A DNA stretch of 40,546 nt, from NCBI GenBank assembly GCA_016934175.1, contig JAFGTI010000044.1, forward strand, positions 1 through 40,546, given 5' to 3'. Under the pieces are notes generated by a model. That model did not search any database. It saw only the letters and a list, made by a program, of their open reading frames with translations, and was not told where the DNA came from. Below, one piece after another: positions 8,254 to 16,883 of this stretch. The stretch comes from Acholeplasmataceae bacterium (GTDB taxonomy: Bacteria; Bacillota_I; Bacilli_A; Acholeplasmatales; Acholeplasmataceae). Position numbers and translations under genes: made by a program. Numbering within the stretch: the stretch's first letter is position 1; each line of letters begins with the position of its first letter.

Positions 8254-9110
8254 CCTACGAAGGACTGCTTAAGCAAGCGTATAAAAAAATAAAGAATATG
8301 GACAAAGAAGAAGAGGCAATTAAGTTACTTTTAATGGAGCTCTCTCAACAAAATCCTCATGAATTTTATCTAAATCTCAAATTAGAAGTAGATGAAAATT
8401 TAAGACTTGATTTTCTAAAAAAACTTGATCTTTATTTAAACGATGACATACCTGTTCAACATTTGATTGGATATTCTTATTTTTACGGACACTCCTTTCA
8501 AGTGAATGCTAATGTATTAATTCCTAGAAGTGAAACTGAACAACTCGTTGAGCATGTTTTATTTTACTATGACAAGTACTTTAGTCCTCAACACATAGAA
8601 GTTTTAGATCTTGGTACGGGTAGTGGTTGTATTGGACTTACTTTAGCATTAGAAGATGAAAAATTAGATGTGACGATTAGTGATATTAGCGAGGGTGCAT
8701 TAAAAATTGCAAAAGCAAACAAAGAAAAATTAAAAGCTAAAGTTAAAATTATTTTAAGTGATCTATTTGAAAATATTGATAATTCATACGATATGATTAT
8801 ATCTAATCCACCATATATTCCCGATTCTGAAGAAGTTCAAAGCATTGTAAAAAAAGAACCAAGTGTAGCGTTATATGGAGGCAAATTAGGCGTTGATTTC
8901 TATGAAAAAATACTTGATCACTCAAGAAAACATGTTAACGAAAGAGCATTGATTGCCTTTGAACATGGCTATCAACAAAAAGAACAAATTTATCAATTTG
9001 CCAGAATCTTTTACCCCGAAGCTATCATTATCCAACTTAAAGATCTAGCAGGAAAAGATCGATTTACATTGATTGGTTTGGGAGGTGTTTTAAAAGATGA
9101 GAAACGGTGA
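8250..9110 (+). CDS. prmC: Release factor glutamine methyltransferase
   Basis: SAM-dependent enzyme that methylates the GGQ glutamine of release factors. Seen: N-terminal helical domain, VLIPRSETEQLVE, the SAM-binding VLDLGTGSGCIGL and the substrate-amide-binding NPPY at residues 186-189 (SNPPYIPDSE). 286 residues is normal. The start is GTG at 8250, overlapping the prfA stop as GTGA. It overlaps tsaC by 14 bases, so the three genes form a tight operon. Confidence 0.95.
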   Translation: MTYEGLLKQAYKKIKNMDKEEEAIKLLLMELSQQNPHEFYLNLKLEVDENLRLDFLKKLDLYLNDDIPVQHLIGYSYFYGHSFQVNANVLIPRSETEQLVEHVLFYYDKYFSPQHIEVLDLGTGSGCIGLTLALEDEKLDVTISDISEGALKIAKANKEKLKAKVKIILSDLFENIDNSYDMIISNPPYIPDSEEVQSIVKKEPSVALYGGKLGVDFYEKILDHSRKHVNERALIAFEHGYQQKEQIYQFARIFYPEAIIIQLKDLAGKDRFTLIGLGGVLKDEKR

Positions 9111-9654
9111 ATTAATTATCATTCCAACAGACACAGTTTACGGCCTTGCAGCAAAGTTATATGATCAAAAAGCTTTAGAGAAAATTTATCAACTCAAGGG
9201 TAGAGAATTGTCAAAGCAAATACCACTTTTATGCCACAAAATTAGTGATTTAGATCATATTGCAATTGTAGATGAAAATGCTAGAAAATTGATGGAGTTC
9301 TTTTGGCCAGGACAGATTACTTTTGTTCTTTCTACTAAACCAGAATTCTATGAAAAAACACATGAATCAACGATTGCTTGCCGTATTCCAAACCATCCAC
9401 TAGCGTTAAGTATTATTAAAAAGTATGGTGTGCTTAGAACCACAAGTTTAAACAAAAGTGGAGAGCCACCATTAGAAGATTTTTCTGAGATCGTTTACAA
9501 ATTTGGAACAGATGTCGCAGAAATCTATAAACAAAACATAGAACCCAGTCGTTTATCTTCAACAGTTGTTGATTTATCTAAAGGCGAGATTAATATACTC
9601 AGACAAGGGACAATCACAATAGAAGACATAAATCGCGTGATTGGAAAATTATGA
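9097..9654 (+). CDS. tsaC: L-threonylcarbamoyladenylate synthase (TsaC/YrdC type)
   Basis: Makes threonylcarbamoyl-AMP from threonine, bicarbonate and ATP, the first step of t6A37 tRNA modification. Seen: GELIIIPTDTVYGLAAKLYD at the start, KGRELSKQIPLLCH, FFWPGQITFVL, CRIPNHPLA and RTTSLNKSGEPP, the YrdC fold hallmarks. At 185 residues it is the short form without the Sua5 C-terminal domain. The prfA-prmC-tsaC/sua5 order is conserved in Firmicutes. Ends with TGA. Confidence 0.94.
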   Translation: MRNGELIIIPTDTVYGLAAKLYDQKALEKIYQLKGRELSKQIPLLCHKISDLDHIAIVDENARKLMEFFWPGQITFVLSTKPEFYEKTHESTIACRIPNHPLALSIIKKYGVLRTTSLNKSGEPPLEDFSEIVYKFGTDVAEIYKQNIEPSRLSSTVVDLSKGEINILRQGTITIEDINRVIGKL

Positions 9655-9672
9655 CCTATATTATAGGGTAAT

Positions 9673-9696
9673 AAAGTCTTTTCGAAGACTTTTTTT
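9673..9696 (+). terminator. Terminator of prfA-prmC-tsaC
   Basis: AAAGTCTT, UUCG-type tetraloop (9681-9684), AAGACTTT, then T-run to 9696. Confidence 0.88.
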
Positions 9697-9724
9697 GTTC
9701 ATTTTTGTGAAAATGTTATATAAT
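9695..9724 (+). promoter_or_regulatory. Promoter of typA
   Basis: TATAAT (9719-9724) with TTGTTC (9695-9700) 18 bases upstream, right after a terminator and 27 bases before typA. Confidence 0.6.
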
Positions 9725-9750
9725 ATATAAGGTTATGAAAAGAGGAACAT

Positions 9751-11568
9751 ATGGAAATTAGAAATATCGCAATTATTGCTCATGTCGATCATGGTAAAAC
9801 AACATTGGTTAATCAGTTGTTAAAACATAGTGAACGTTTTGATGCACATGCGCAATTAGATGATCGAGTCATGGACTCAAATGATATTGAAAGAGAACGC
9901 GGAATAACAATTCTAGCTAAAAATACAGCAATCATTTATAAAGATTATCGCATTAATATTTTAGATACACCAGGTCATGCTGATTTTGGTGGAGAAGTAG
10001 AAAGAATCATGCACATGGTGGATGGTGTTTTACTCTTGGTTGATGCATTTGAAGGAGTAATGCCTCAAACAAGATTTGTGCTAAAAAAAGCTTTGGAAGC
10101 AAAATTATTACCTATTGTTCTTGTCAATAAAATCGACCGTAAATTTGCTGATATACAAAAAACAGTCAATGAGATTTATGACCTGTTTATTGACCTGGGA
10201 GCTGATGAACATCAGCTTGATTTTCCAGTTTTATATGCGTCAGGTATTCAAGGGTTAGCAAACTACAAACCACATTTGGATTTAGATATAAAAATGGAAC
10301 CCATTTTGGATACCATTATTAAGTCAATTCCTAAACCTAATCAGGATGAAACTGAACACCTACTTTTTCAACCTGCTTTAATCGATTATAACGATTATGT
10401 CGGTCGTATGGGAATTGGTAAAATTTATAAAGGAACGCTAAGAGTTAATGAAACAGTTTCATGTATTCGCATGGATGGATCAATTGTTAACTTTAGAGTA
10501 CAAAAGATTTTTCAAAGCATGGGCATGGAAAAATTCGAAGTTGATGAAGCTTATTCAGGCGACATCGTATCTTTAGCGGGTCTACCAGATATTCATGTTG
10601 GAGAAACAGTGTGTGAAGTGGGCTATGAAGAAGCACTTCCTCATTTGCATATTGATGAACCCACCGTTCAAATTACATTTTTGACAAACAGTTCACCGTT
10701 TGCTGGAAAAGAAGGTAAACACGTTACTGCATCGAAAATTGATGAAAGATTATTTAAAGAGACACAAAAAGATGTATCACTCAAAGTAGAAAGAATTGGA
10801 ACAACTGAAGCTTGGACTGTTTCAGGTCGAGGTGAGTTACATTTAGGTATATTAATTGAAAATATGCGTCGCGAAAATTATGAATTTCAAGTGTCAAGAC
10901 CTAGAGTTATTGTTAAAATGGTTAATCAAGTTAAATGTGAACCCTATGAAGATGTTCAAATTGACTGTCCAACGGAATTCGTTGGTACAGTTATAGAAAT
11001 GCTTGGAGAACGCCGTGGAGATTTAGTATCAATGCACCAAACCGGAGATTATAGTAGAATTCATTACGTAATGCCTTCAAGAGGTCTAATTGGATTTATG
11101 ACACAATTTTTAACAGCAACTAAAGGGTATGGCATCTTATCTCATATCTTTATTGATTACCGTCCGATGTTAAATGATTCAGTTGGTAATAGAAGAACCG
11201 GAGCATTAGTATCTATGAATCAAGGAATGACTTCAGCTTATGCTATTGGTCGACTAGAAGATCGTGGATCTATGTTTATTGATCCAAGAGTATCTGTTTA
11301 TGAAGGAATGATAGTAGGAGAAGGTAATACAGATACAGATATGGTTGTCAACGTAACACAAGAAAAACAAATGACGAATATGCGTTCTGCCGGTAAAGAT
11401 TCAACTGTCGTGCTAAAAAAACCTAGACCTATGGGTTTAGAAGCGTGTATGGCTTTTATCAATGATGATGAACTAATTGAAATCACACCCAAGAGCATAC
11501 GTCTTAGAAAAGCATTGTTGAGAGCACTTGATCGCAAGAAATCATATTATAATGAAACAAAATTGTAA
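9751..11568 (+). CDS. typA: Ribosome-associated GTPase TypA/BipA
   Basis: Translational GTPase involved in ribosome assembly and stress growth. Seen: G1 AHVDHGKTTLVNQL, switch region ERERGITILAKNTA, G3 DTPGHADFGGEVER, G4 NKIDR, then domain II, an EF-G-like domain V with SRGLIGFMTQFLTATKGYG, and the BipA-specific C-terminal region with GMIVGEGNT and ITPKSIRLRK. 605 residues is typical. It has its own promoter and is probably monocistronic. Confidence 0.96.
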   Translation: MEIRNIAIIAHVDHGKTTLVNQLLKHSERFDAHAQLDDRVMDSNDIERERGITILAKNTAIIYKDYRINILDTPGHADFGGEVERIMHMVDGVLLLVDAFEGVMPQTRFVLKKALEAKLLPIVLVNKIDRKFADIQKTVNEIYDLFIDLGADEHQLDFPVLYASGIQGLANYKPHLDLDIKMEPILDTIIKSIPKPNQDETEHLLFQPALIDYNDYVGRMGIGKIYKGTLRVNETVSCIRMDGSIVNFRVQKIFQSMGMEKFEVDEAYSGDIVSLAGLPDIHVGETVCEVGYEEALPHLHIDEPTVQITFLTNSSPFAGKEGKHVTASKIDERLFKETQKDVSLKVERIGTTEAWTVSGRGELHLGILIENMRRENYEFQVSRPRVIVKMVNQVKCEPYEDVQIDCPTEFVGTVIEMLGERRGDLVSMHQTGDYSRIHYVMPSRGLIGFMTQFLTATKGYGILSHIFIDYRPMLNDSVGNRRTGALVSMNQGMTSAYAIGRLEDRGSMFIDPRVSVYEGMIVGEGNTDTDMVVNVTQEKQMTNMRSAGKDSTVVLKKPRPMGLEACMAFINDDELIEITPKSIRLRKALLRALDRKKSYYNETKL

Positions 11569-11623
11569 ATCATTCACTATCTTTTCACAATAGATGACTT
11601 TATAAAAATGTTATTTATTATGT

Positions 11624-11629
11624 TATAAT
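11624..11629 (+). promoter_or_regulatory. Probable -10 element of the rpiB-upp-atp operon
   Basis: Perfect TATAAT 31 bases before rpiB. The -35 region is unclear. No strong terminator separates rpiB from the atp genes, so this may drive the whole 8-kb unit. Confidence 0.5.
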
Positions 11630-11660
11630 AACAAGTAAGTAAAATGGAGGATTATTTGAT

Positions 11661-12101
11661 ATGAAAGTTGCAATAGGCAGTGATCATGGTGGATATGAAT
11701 TAAAAGAACAAATTAAAACTTACCTAAAGAGCAAAAACGTTGATTTAGTTGATTTTGGAACTAATTCAGGGGCATCAGTCGACTATCCTGATTTCGGAAA
11801 AAAAGTTGGTCTTGCTGTAACACATGAAAATTATGATTTTGGAATTATTTTATGTGGGACTGGTATTGGAATCAGCATTTCTGCAAATAAGATTAAGGGA
11901 GTTAGAGCAGCATTAGTTTATAATGAAGAAACAGCTCGACTTGCTAAAGAACATAATAATGCAAATATTATAGCTTTAGGTGGGAGAACCACGACAGTTA
12001 ATGAAGCATATAAAATAGTTGATACATTCATGAATTCAACATTTGAGCCTAGACATCAGAAACGTTTAGATAAAATATCAAAAATTGAGGAGAATGCATA
12101 A
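11661..12101 (+). CDS. rpiB: Ribose-5-phosphate isomerase B
   Basis: Interconverts ribose-5-P and ribulose-5-P in the pentose phosphate pathway. Seen: GSDHGGYELKEQI at the N-terminus, DFGTNSGASVDYPDF, and IILCGTGIGISISANKIKG with the catalytic-type Cys. It ends with the typical VDTFMNSTFEPRHQKRLDKI. 146 residues fits the RpiB/LacAB family; RpiB is favoured over LacA/B by its single copy and the upp neighbour. Ribosome site TGGAGGA. Its stop and the upp start overlap by one base. Confidence 0.93.
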   Translation: MKVAIGSDHGGYELKEQIKTYLKSKNVDLVDFGTNSGASVDYPDFGKKVGLAVTHENYDFGIILCGTGIGISISANKIKGVRAALVYNEETARLAKEHNNANIIALGGRTTTVNEAYKIVDTFMNSTFEPRHQKRLDKISKIEENA

Positions 12102-12727
12102 TGAGCAAAGTTGTAATACTGAACCATCCTCTGATTGATCATAAAATGATGAGAATCAGAGATAAAAGCACTGGAACAAAAGAATTTAGAGAAAGTGTCT
12201 CTGAAGTTGGTGGATTGATTACATATGAAATCACACGTGATTTCACTACTGTTCCTAAAACAGTTGAAACACCTATTTGTGAAACAACGGTTTATGAATT
12301 AGAAAAACAAGTTGTTATTGTCCCTATCTTACGTGCCGGACTTGGTATGGTTGATGGTATTCACAATATCATTCCAACTGCGAAAATCGGTCATATTGGA
12401 CTTTATCGCGACGAAGAAACATTAATGCCTCAGGTTTATTATTCAAAATTCCCTAAGGATATTGATCAAAGTATCGTTTTAGTAGTTGATCCTATGTTAG
12501 CAAGTGGTGGATCAGCTTCAAAAGCCATTGATATCTTAAAAGATCATGGAGCTACTGATATTAGATACGTTGGACTAGTGGGATGTCCTGAAGGTGTAGC
12601 AAGACTACAAAAGGATCATCCAGATGTCAGTATATATTTAGCTGCACTTGATAGTCATCTTAATGAACGTGGATATATCGTACCGGGTCTAGGAGACTGT
12701 GGGGATCGCTTATTTGGGACAAAGTAG
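12101..12727 (+). CDS. upp: Uracil phosphoribosyltransferase
   Basis: Salvages uracil to UMP with PRPP. Seen: HPLIDHKMMRIRDKSTGTKEF at the start (family signature), VPILRAGLGMVDG, the PRPP loop VVDPMLASGGSASKAID, and the C-terminal uracil site YIVPGLGDCGDRLFGT. 208 residues is standard. Located between rpiB and the ATP synthase genes, the same order as in Bacillus subtilis. Confidence 0.96.
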   Translation: MSKVVILNHPLIDHKMMRIRDKSTGTKEFRESVSEVGGLITYEITRDFTTVPKTVETPICETTVYELEKQVVIVPILRAGLGMVDGIHNIIPTAKIGHIGLYRDEETLMPQVYYSKFPKDIDQSIVLVVDPMLASGGSASKAIDILKDHGATDIRYVGLVGCPEGVARLQKDHPDVSIYLAALDSHLNERGYIVPGLGDCGDRLFGTK

Positions 12728-12743
12728 AAATAAAAGAATCATC

Positions 12744-12953
12744 ATGCTTTATGTTTTAGTCATTCAATTATTTTTTACAGTTGCAGGACTTTCAATATTG
12801 GGCATTTATATCGGAATGAAAATCAATCCAGAAGGTACATTGCCAACAATATTAGCTGCAGCTGGATTAATTTTGGGCATCGTAATAAGTTTTATTACAA
12901 TTATTCAGTTCATCAAAAGCGAGGAACGTTATGAAAGAAGTTCACAAGATTAG
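12744..12953 (+). CDS. Small two-helix membrane protein at the head of the atp operon, AtpZ-like
   Basis: 69 residues with two membrane segments and the pattern GIYIGMKINPEGTLPTILAAAGLILGIVIS, which resembles AtpZ/DUF-type ATP synthase accessory proteins (glycine-rich helix pair). In other bacteria AtpZ and AtpI cooperate in ATP synthase assembly or cation supply. An earlier in-frame GTG at 12699 would overlap upp by 29 bases with poor ribosome-site spacing, so ATG 12744 is preferred, although its own ribosome site is weak. It overlaps atpI by 23 bases. The family call rests on position and hydropathy and is moderate. Confidence 0.62.
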   Translation: MLYVLVIQLFFTVAGLSILGIYIGMKINPEGTLPTILAAAGLILGIVISFITIIQFIKSEERYERSSQD

Positions 12954-13335
12954 TTTAATCGCAATTGTATATGGGCTTATCTTAAGTCTGGTTACATGGA
13001 TTTTTTTCAGTGATTATATATTATGGGTTGTTTTAGGTTCTTTAACATCACTTTTTAATCATAGTCAAATGATTCATATTACCAAAGGAAAGTATTCAAC
13101 ACAAATGTTGATATTGCACATTTTTCAGCGTTATGCTATGTATACAATTATTATTGCTATCGCTTTTTTTGACACTAAAGATCTTGCAGACCAAAAAATT
13201 ATGATGTATACGTTTATATTTCTGCTTCTTGGCTTTATGGCAGTTAAAGTTGGGGCACTTATTTACGCGACACCTCTCATCAAAAAACCTGTAGAGAAGG
13301 GGGAGTATGTGGATTATGATAACCCAGATTCTTGA
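12931..13335 (+). CDS. atpI: ATP synthase subunit I
   Basis: Four-helix membrane protein that assists F0 c-ring assembly and possibly Mg2+ supply. Seen: 134 residues with four hydrophobic segments, the motif GSLTSLFNHSQM between helices 2 and 3, and FQRYAMYTIIIAIAFF, consistent with the AtpI family of Firmicutes. Position immediately before atpB is the canonical one. It overlaps both neighbours, implying translational coupling. Sequence similarity in this family is low, so position carries much of the call. Confidence 0.8.
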   Translation: MKEVHKISLIAIVYGLILSLVTWIFFSDYILWVVLGSLTSLFNHSQMIHITKGKYSTQMLILHIFQRYAMYTIIIAIAFFDTKDLADQKIMMYTFIFLLLGFMAVKVGALIYATPLIKKPVEKGEYVDYDNPDS

Positions 13336-13990
13336 TTATTTAAAAAACTTACCCGTGTATTTCTACACATCACTTGGTATTATGGCACTGATAGCAATTC
13401 TTTCTGTTATCGCAGGCAATAAAGTGAAAAAAATGGATGTGAGACAAACACCATCAAAGTTTATGACCATCTTTATATCTGCGGTAGAATCGTATAACAC
13501 CATGATTAAGGGATATATCGGGAAACATTGGACATTTGTTGCACCTGTCACTCTTACTTTAGCAGCTTATGTGTTTCTTTCTAATATTTCTGGCGCCTTT
13601 GCCCTAGATTCACCAACGAAATATACAAGTATTACTTTTTCAATATCTATTACTTCATTTATCATCGTTCAACTTACAGGCTTAATTTCACAAAGTTGGA
13701 GACACTTTTTAGGATTATTCAAACCTTTTTGGCCAATGTTTCCTTTAAACGTTATGAGTGAATTTACACCAATTATTTCTATGTCACTACGTTTATTTGG
13801 TAATATTGCGAGTGGTTCAGTATTTCTATTCTTGATTTATAAATTTGGTGGTTGGTTATCGATCTTCATTGCTCCAGCATTTCACATGGTTTTCGATATT
13901 GGATTTGGATTAATTCAAGCAGTCGTCGTTGTTTTATTAACAGTTATCTTTGCGTCTAACAAAGTCAGTGAAAGCGACTTTGCTAAATAA
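13307..13990 (+). CDS. atpB: ATP synthase F0 subunit a
   Basis: Membrane stator that carries the ion half-channels. Seen: several transmembrane segments; the helix containing the essential arginine, MSLRLFGNIASGSVF; and a C-terminal helix with IGFGLIQAVVVVLL. 227 residues is typical. The purine-rich site AAGGGGGAG (13297-13305) lies very close to ATG 13307; ATG 13316 has better spacing and is an equally possible start (MITQILDY). Overlaps atpI by 29 bases. Confidence 0.94.
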   Translation: MWIMITQILDYLKNLPVYFYTSLGIMALIAILSVIAGNKVKKMDVRQTPSKFMTIFISAVESYNTMIKGYIGKHWTFVAPVTLTLAAYVFLSNISGAFALDSPTKYTSITFSISITSFIIVQLTGLISQSWRHFLGLFKPFWPMFPLNVMSEFTPIISMSLRLFGNIASGSVFLFLIYKFGGWLSIFIAPAFHMVFDIGFGLIQAVVVVLLTVIFASNKVSESDFAK

Positions 13991-14017
13991 TATAATAAAA
14001 ATTAAAGGAGAATTTAT

Positions 14018-14299
14018 ATGTTACATTTATTGAGTCAAATGTTACCTGCAATTTTAGATGTTGTGCCCAATGAATTTTATGCAAGCGGATTGGCTTACAT
14101 CGGCGCTGGTATCGCAGTATTTACTGGTTTTGGTACAGGTATTGGTCAAGGTATTGCAGCATCAAAAGCTGTTGAAGCAGTAGGTCGTCAACCAGAAGCT
14201 TCTGGTAAGATTACAACAACGATGATTATTGGTCAAGCAGTTGCAGAAACAACTGGGTTATATGGTTTATTAATTGCATTCATATTAATCAATAAATAA
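14018..14299 (+). CDS. atpE: ATP synthase F0 subunit c, with Na+-type ion-binding signature
   Basis: Rotor ring subunit. Seen: two transmembrane helices joined by the polar loop AVGRQPEASGK. The ion-carrying Glu77 is followed by Thr78-Thr79 and Tyr82 (AETTGLYG), and Gln44 sits in helix 1 (GIGQGIAA). In Ilyobacter tartaricus the Na+ ligands are Gln32, Glu65, Ser66 and neighbours Thr67 and Tyr70, so every side-chain position has a matching residue. 93 residues. Good ribosome site AAAGGAG. Coupling to Na+ is inferred from these residues; Na+-type rings can also carry H+. Confidence 0.95.
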   Translation: MLHLLSQMLPAILDVVPNEFYASGLAYIGAGIAVFTGFGTGIGQGIAASKAVEAVGRQPEASGKITTTMIIGQAVAETTGLYGLLIAFILINK

Positions 14300-14317
14300 A
14301 AAGAAGGATTTGATTTC

Positions 14318-14854
14318 GTGAGAGAAATATTTGAAGAAGTGTCTGTTTTGATTGAAAATGGATTAAATTCAGTAATGAATCGACCAGACATCGTAATATT
14401 AAATATCTTGGCATTGATTGTATTGCTTGTTTTTGTGCGTACTTTTTTATGGAAACGGATTACTGATTTTATCAATCAACGTCAAAAAGCATTGACTGAA
14501 GCTTTAGAAAATGCAGACTTAGAACGTGAAATAGCAAAAAGTTTACAAGAAAAATCACATAAAGATTATGAAGCAATGCGTGAAGAAACAAGAATATTAA
14601 AAGAAAAATTAACGCTTGAAGCATATAAGCAACAAGAAGAATTAATTACGAGTGCAAAAAAAGAAGCTAAGCGTCGTTTGGATCAGGCAGATAAAGACAT
14701 TGAGTTTGAAATCATTCAAGCGAATGAACAAATCAAACAATCGATTAAAGAGATTGCTTTTGCTGCTGCAGAAAAAATCGTTAAAAGAGAAATTGATGAA
14801 AATGTTCATCAAGATATCATTGATGATATTGTTCAAGAAAGAGAAGTTCGATGA
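14318..14854 (+). CDS. atpF: ATP synthase F0 subunit b
   Basis: Peripheral stalk dimer holding F1 to subunit a. Seen: one N-terminal transmembrane helix (about residues 23-45, IVILNILALIVLLVFVRTF), then a long charged amphipathic helix rich in Glu, Lys and Ala (KRRLDQADKDIEFEIIQA) characteristic of b. 178 residues. Start codon GTG at 14318 behind AGAAGGA; no better ATG exists near it. Overlaps atpH as ATGA. Confidence 0.92.
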   Translation: MREIFEEVSVLIENGLNSVMNRPDIVILNILALIVLLVFVRTFLWKRITDFINQRQKALTEALENADLEREIAKSLQEKSHKDYEAMREETRILKEKLTLEAYKQQEELITSAKKEAKRRLDQADKDIEFEIIQANEQIKQSIKEIAFAAAEKIVKREIDENVHQDIIDDIVQEREVR

Positions 14855-15363
14855 GTATTTCCAACTATGCTAAAGCACTCTATCAGATTGCTAAAGACAA
14901 TGATAATATAAATCTCATTACTTTTCAATTTGGAGAATTTAAAAATTTGATGTCTGATCAACAAGGCTGGATTTTAATGATGGATTCTCCAATGATGAAT
15001 TTAAGTGAGAAAATAAAAATGATTGACATACTCAATTATGATGTCTCATTTTTATCGTTTATCAAGATGTTAGCTAAAAAAAGATTGGTCCATTTATACT
15101 TAGAAATTTATGAAGAATGGATACATATGGCGCGTGCTTTTCAAAATATAGCGCATCTTCACATTTATTCTGCTAAACCGATTACTGAAAAGCAGGAAGC
15201 ATCCTTAAGAAAAGTGATTCAACCTCGATTCCCTAATCAAAAACTAGAATTTCATATTACAATTGATGAACATTTGCTAGGTGGCATCAAAATTGTCCAT
15301 CAGGGACAATCACTGGATCGATCCATTGCCCGTGAAATCAAAGAATTATATACAACGATTTAA
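14851..15363 (+). CDS. atpH: ATP synthase F1 subunit delta
   Basis: Connects the b stalk to the top of the alpha3beta3 head. Seen: SNYAKALYQIAKDN at the N-terminus and the C-terminal motif ITIDEHLLGGIKIVHQGQSLDRSI, both typical. 170 residues. Starts inside the atpF stop (ATGA). Confidence 0.93.
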   Translation: MSISNYAKALYQIAKDNDNINLITFQFGEFKNLMSDQQGWILMMDSPMMNLSEKIKMIDILNYDVSFLSFIKMLAKKRLVHLYLEIYEEWIHMARAFQNIAHLHIYSAKPITEKQEASLRKVIQPRFPNQKLEFHITIDEHLLGGIKIVHQGQSLDRSIAREIKELYTTI

Positions 15364-15376
15364 GGTGGTGTAGACA

Positions 15377-16882
15377 TTGTCAAAATTAAAAGTCCAAGAA
15401 ATGACGGAAATCATAAAAAAACAGATTCAGTCATTTGAGCAAGACGTTAAACTAGAAAATATTGGTAAGGTTTTAAGCGTAGGAGATGGTATTGCTATCG
15501 TCTATGGTCTTCAACAAGCAATGATGGGTGAACTCCTAGAGTTTCCACATGATGTCAAAGGACTCGTTTTTAATCTTGAAGAATCCAGTGTTGGTGTTAT
15601 TCTTTTAGGAGAAAGCGACAAGATTAAAGAAGGCGACTTAGTTAAAACGACTAAGCGTATTTTTGAGGTACCTGTTGGTGAAGAACTATTAGGTAGAGTC
15701 GTTAATCCGTTAGGTGAACCGCTTGATGCTGGTGGATCAATTTCAACCAAAAAATTCTTACCTGTTGAAAGAAAAGCTCAAGGTGTCATGGCTAGAGGTT
15801 CAATTAATGCTTCTATGGAAACAGGAATTAAAGTTATTGATGCTCTTGTTCCTATTGGACGTGGTCAAAGAGAACTTATTATCGGTGATAGACAAACCGG
15901 GAAAACAACACTTGCTGTTGACACGATACTTAATCAAAAAGGTAAAGATGTCATTTGTATTTATGTTGCGATCGGTCAGAAAGAATCAAGTGTGTCAACA
16001 CTTGTTCAATTACTTTCACAACATCAAGCGATGGAATATACTATCGTCGTTGTAGCTGGTGCTTCAAGAGAAGGAACACTTCTTTATCTTGCACCTTTTG
16101 CTGGTGTTACCATGGGTGAATATTTCATGGAACAAGGTAAAGATGTTTTGATCGTTTATGATGATTTATCAAAACACGCGGTTGCTTACCGTGAATTATC
16201 ATTATTGCTTCGCCGTCCACCAGGACGTGAAGCTTATCCTGGAGATGTTTTCTATCTTCATTCAAGACTTCTTGAAAGATCGGCTCGTCTTAATGATAAA
16301 TTAGGTGGTGGTTCGATCACTGCGCTTCCAATTATTGAAACGAAAGCTGGAGACATTTCGGCTTATATTCCAACGAATGTTATTTCAATTACCGATGGTC
16401 AAATTTTCTTAGAAGCCGAATTATTCTATTCAGGTATTCGTCCCGCAATCAATGCTGGACTTTCGGTATCACGTGTAGGTGGTGCAGCGCAATGGAAAGC
16501 AATGAAAAAGGTATCTGGTACGGTACGTATCAACCTTGCAAACTATAGAGAATTAGAATCATTTGCACAATTTGGTTCTGACTTAGATGCGAGTGCGAAA
16601 CGTCGACTTGAACGTGGTAGAAAAACTGTTGAAATTTTGATTCAAGATGTTCATGAACTGATTGAAATGCCAACACAGATTGTGACTATTTATGCTCTAT
16701 CTTCAGGTATGATGGACGATGTTGATATTGAAGATGTCAAGAAGTTAGAAAATGAAATCAACCAAGGATTACATATGAATGAACTTGGTCAAAAAATTTA
16801 TAAACAATTAATTGAAACAAAAAATCTCCCAGACACGAAAGATCTAGATACATTTATTCATAGTTTGAAGAGGATGATTTGA
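15377..16882 (+). CDS. atpA: ATP synthase F1 subunit alpha
   Basis: Non-catalytic nucleotide-binding subunit of the head. Seen: N-terminal beta barrel with GIAIVYGLQQAMMGELLEF, P-loop GDRQTGKTTLAVD, LLRRPPGREAYPGDVFYLHSR, and the C-terminal helical bundle. 501 residues. The start is TTG at 15377 with AAGGTGG (15363-15368) eight bases upstream; the next ATG (15401) would cut off conserved N-terminal residues and lacks a ribosome site. Confidence 0.97.
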   Translation: MSKLKVQEMTEIIKKQIQSFEQDVKLENIGKVLSVGDGIAIVYGLQQAMMGELLEFPHDVKGLVFNLEESSVGVILLGESDKIKEGDLVKTTKRIFEVPVGEELLGRVVNPLGEPLDAGGSISTKKFLPVERKAQGVMARGSINASMETGIKVIDALVPIGRGQRELIIGDRQTGKTTLAVDTILNQKGKDVICIYVAIGQKESSVSTLVQLLSQHQAMEYTIVVVAGASREGTLLYLAPFAGVTMGEYFMEQGKDVLIVYDDLSKHAVAYRELSLLLRRPPGREAYPGDVFYLHSRLLERSARLNDKLGGGSITALPIIETKAGDISAYIPTNVISITDGQIFLEAELFYSGIRPAINAGLSVSRVGGAAQWKAMKKVSGTVRINLANYRELESFAQFGSDLDASAKRRLERGRKTVEILIQDVHELIEMPTQIVTIYALSSGMMDDVDIEDVKKLENEINQGLHMNELGQKIYKQLIETKNLPDTKDLDTFIHSLKRMI

Positions 16883-16883
16883 T

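Noticed and set aside
11572..11604. Possible terminator hairpin after typA
   Set aside because: Pairing of TCAT/ATGA and CTAT/ATAG needs a bulge and a long loop, and no clean T-run follows; not strong enough to list.
12699..12743. Upstream GTG start for the AtpZ-like protein
   Set aside because: AGGAG is only three bases away and the extension adds non-family residues overlapping upp.
15714..16055. 113-codon frame inside atpA in another register
   Set aside because: Leucine/lysine-rich shadow of atpA with no supporting signal.
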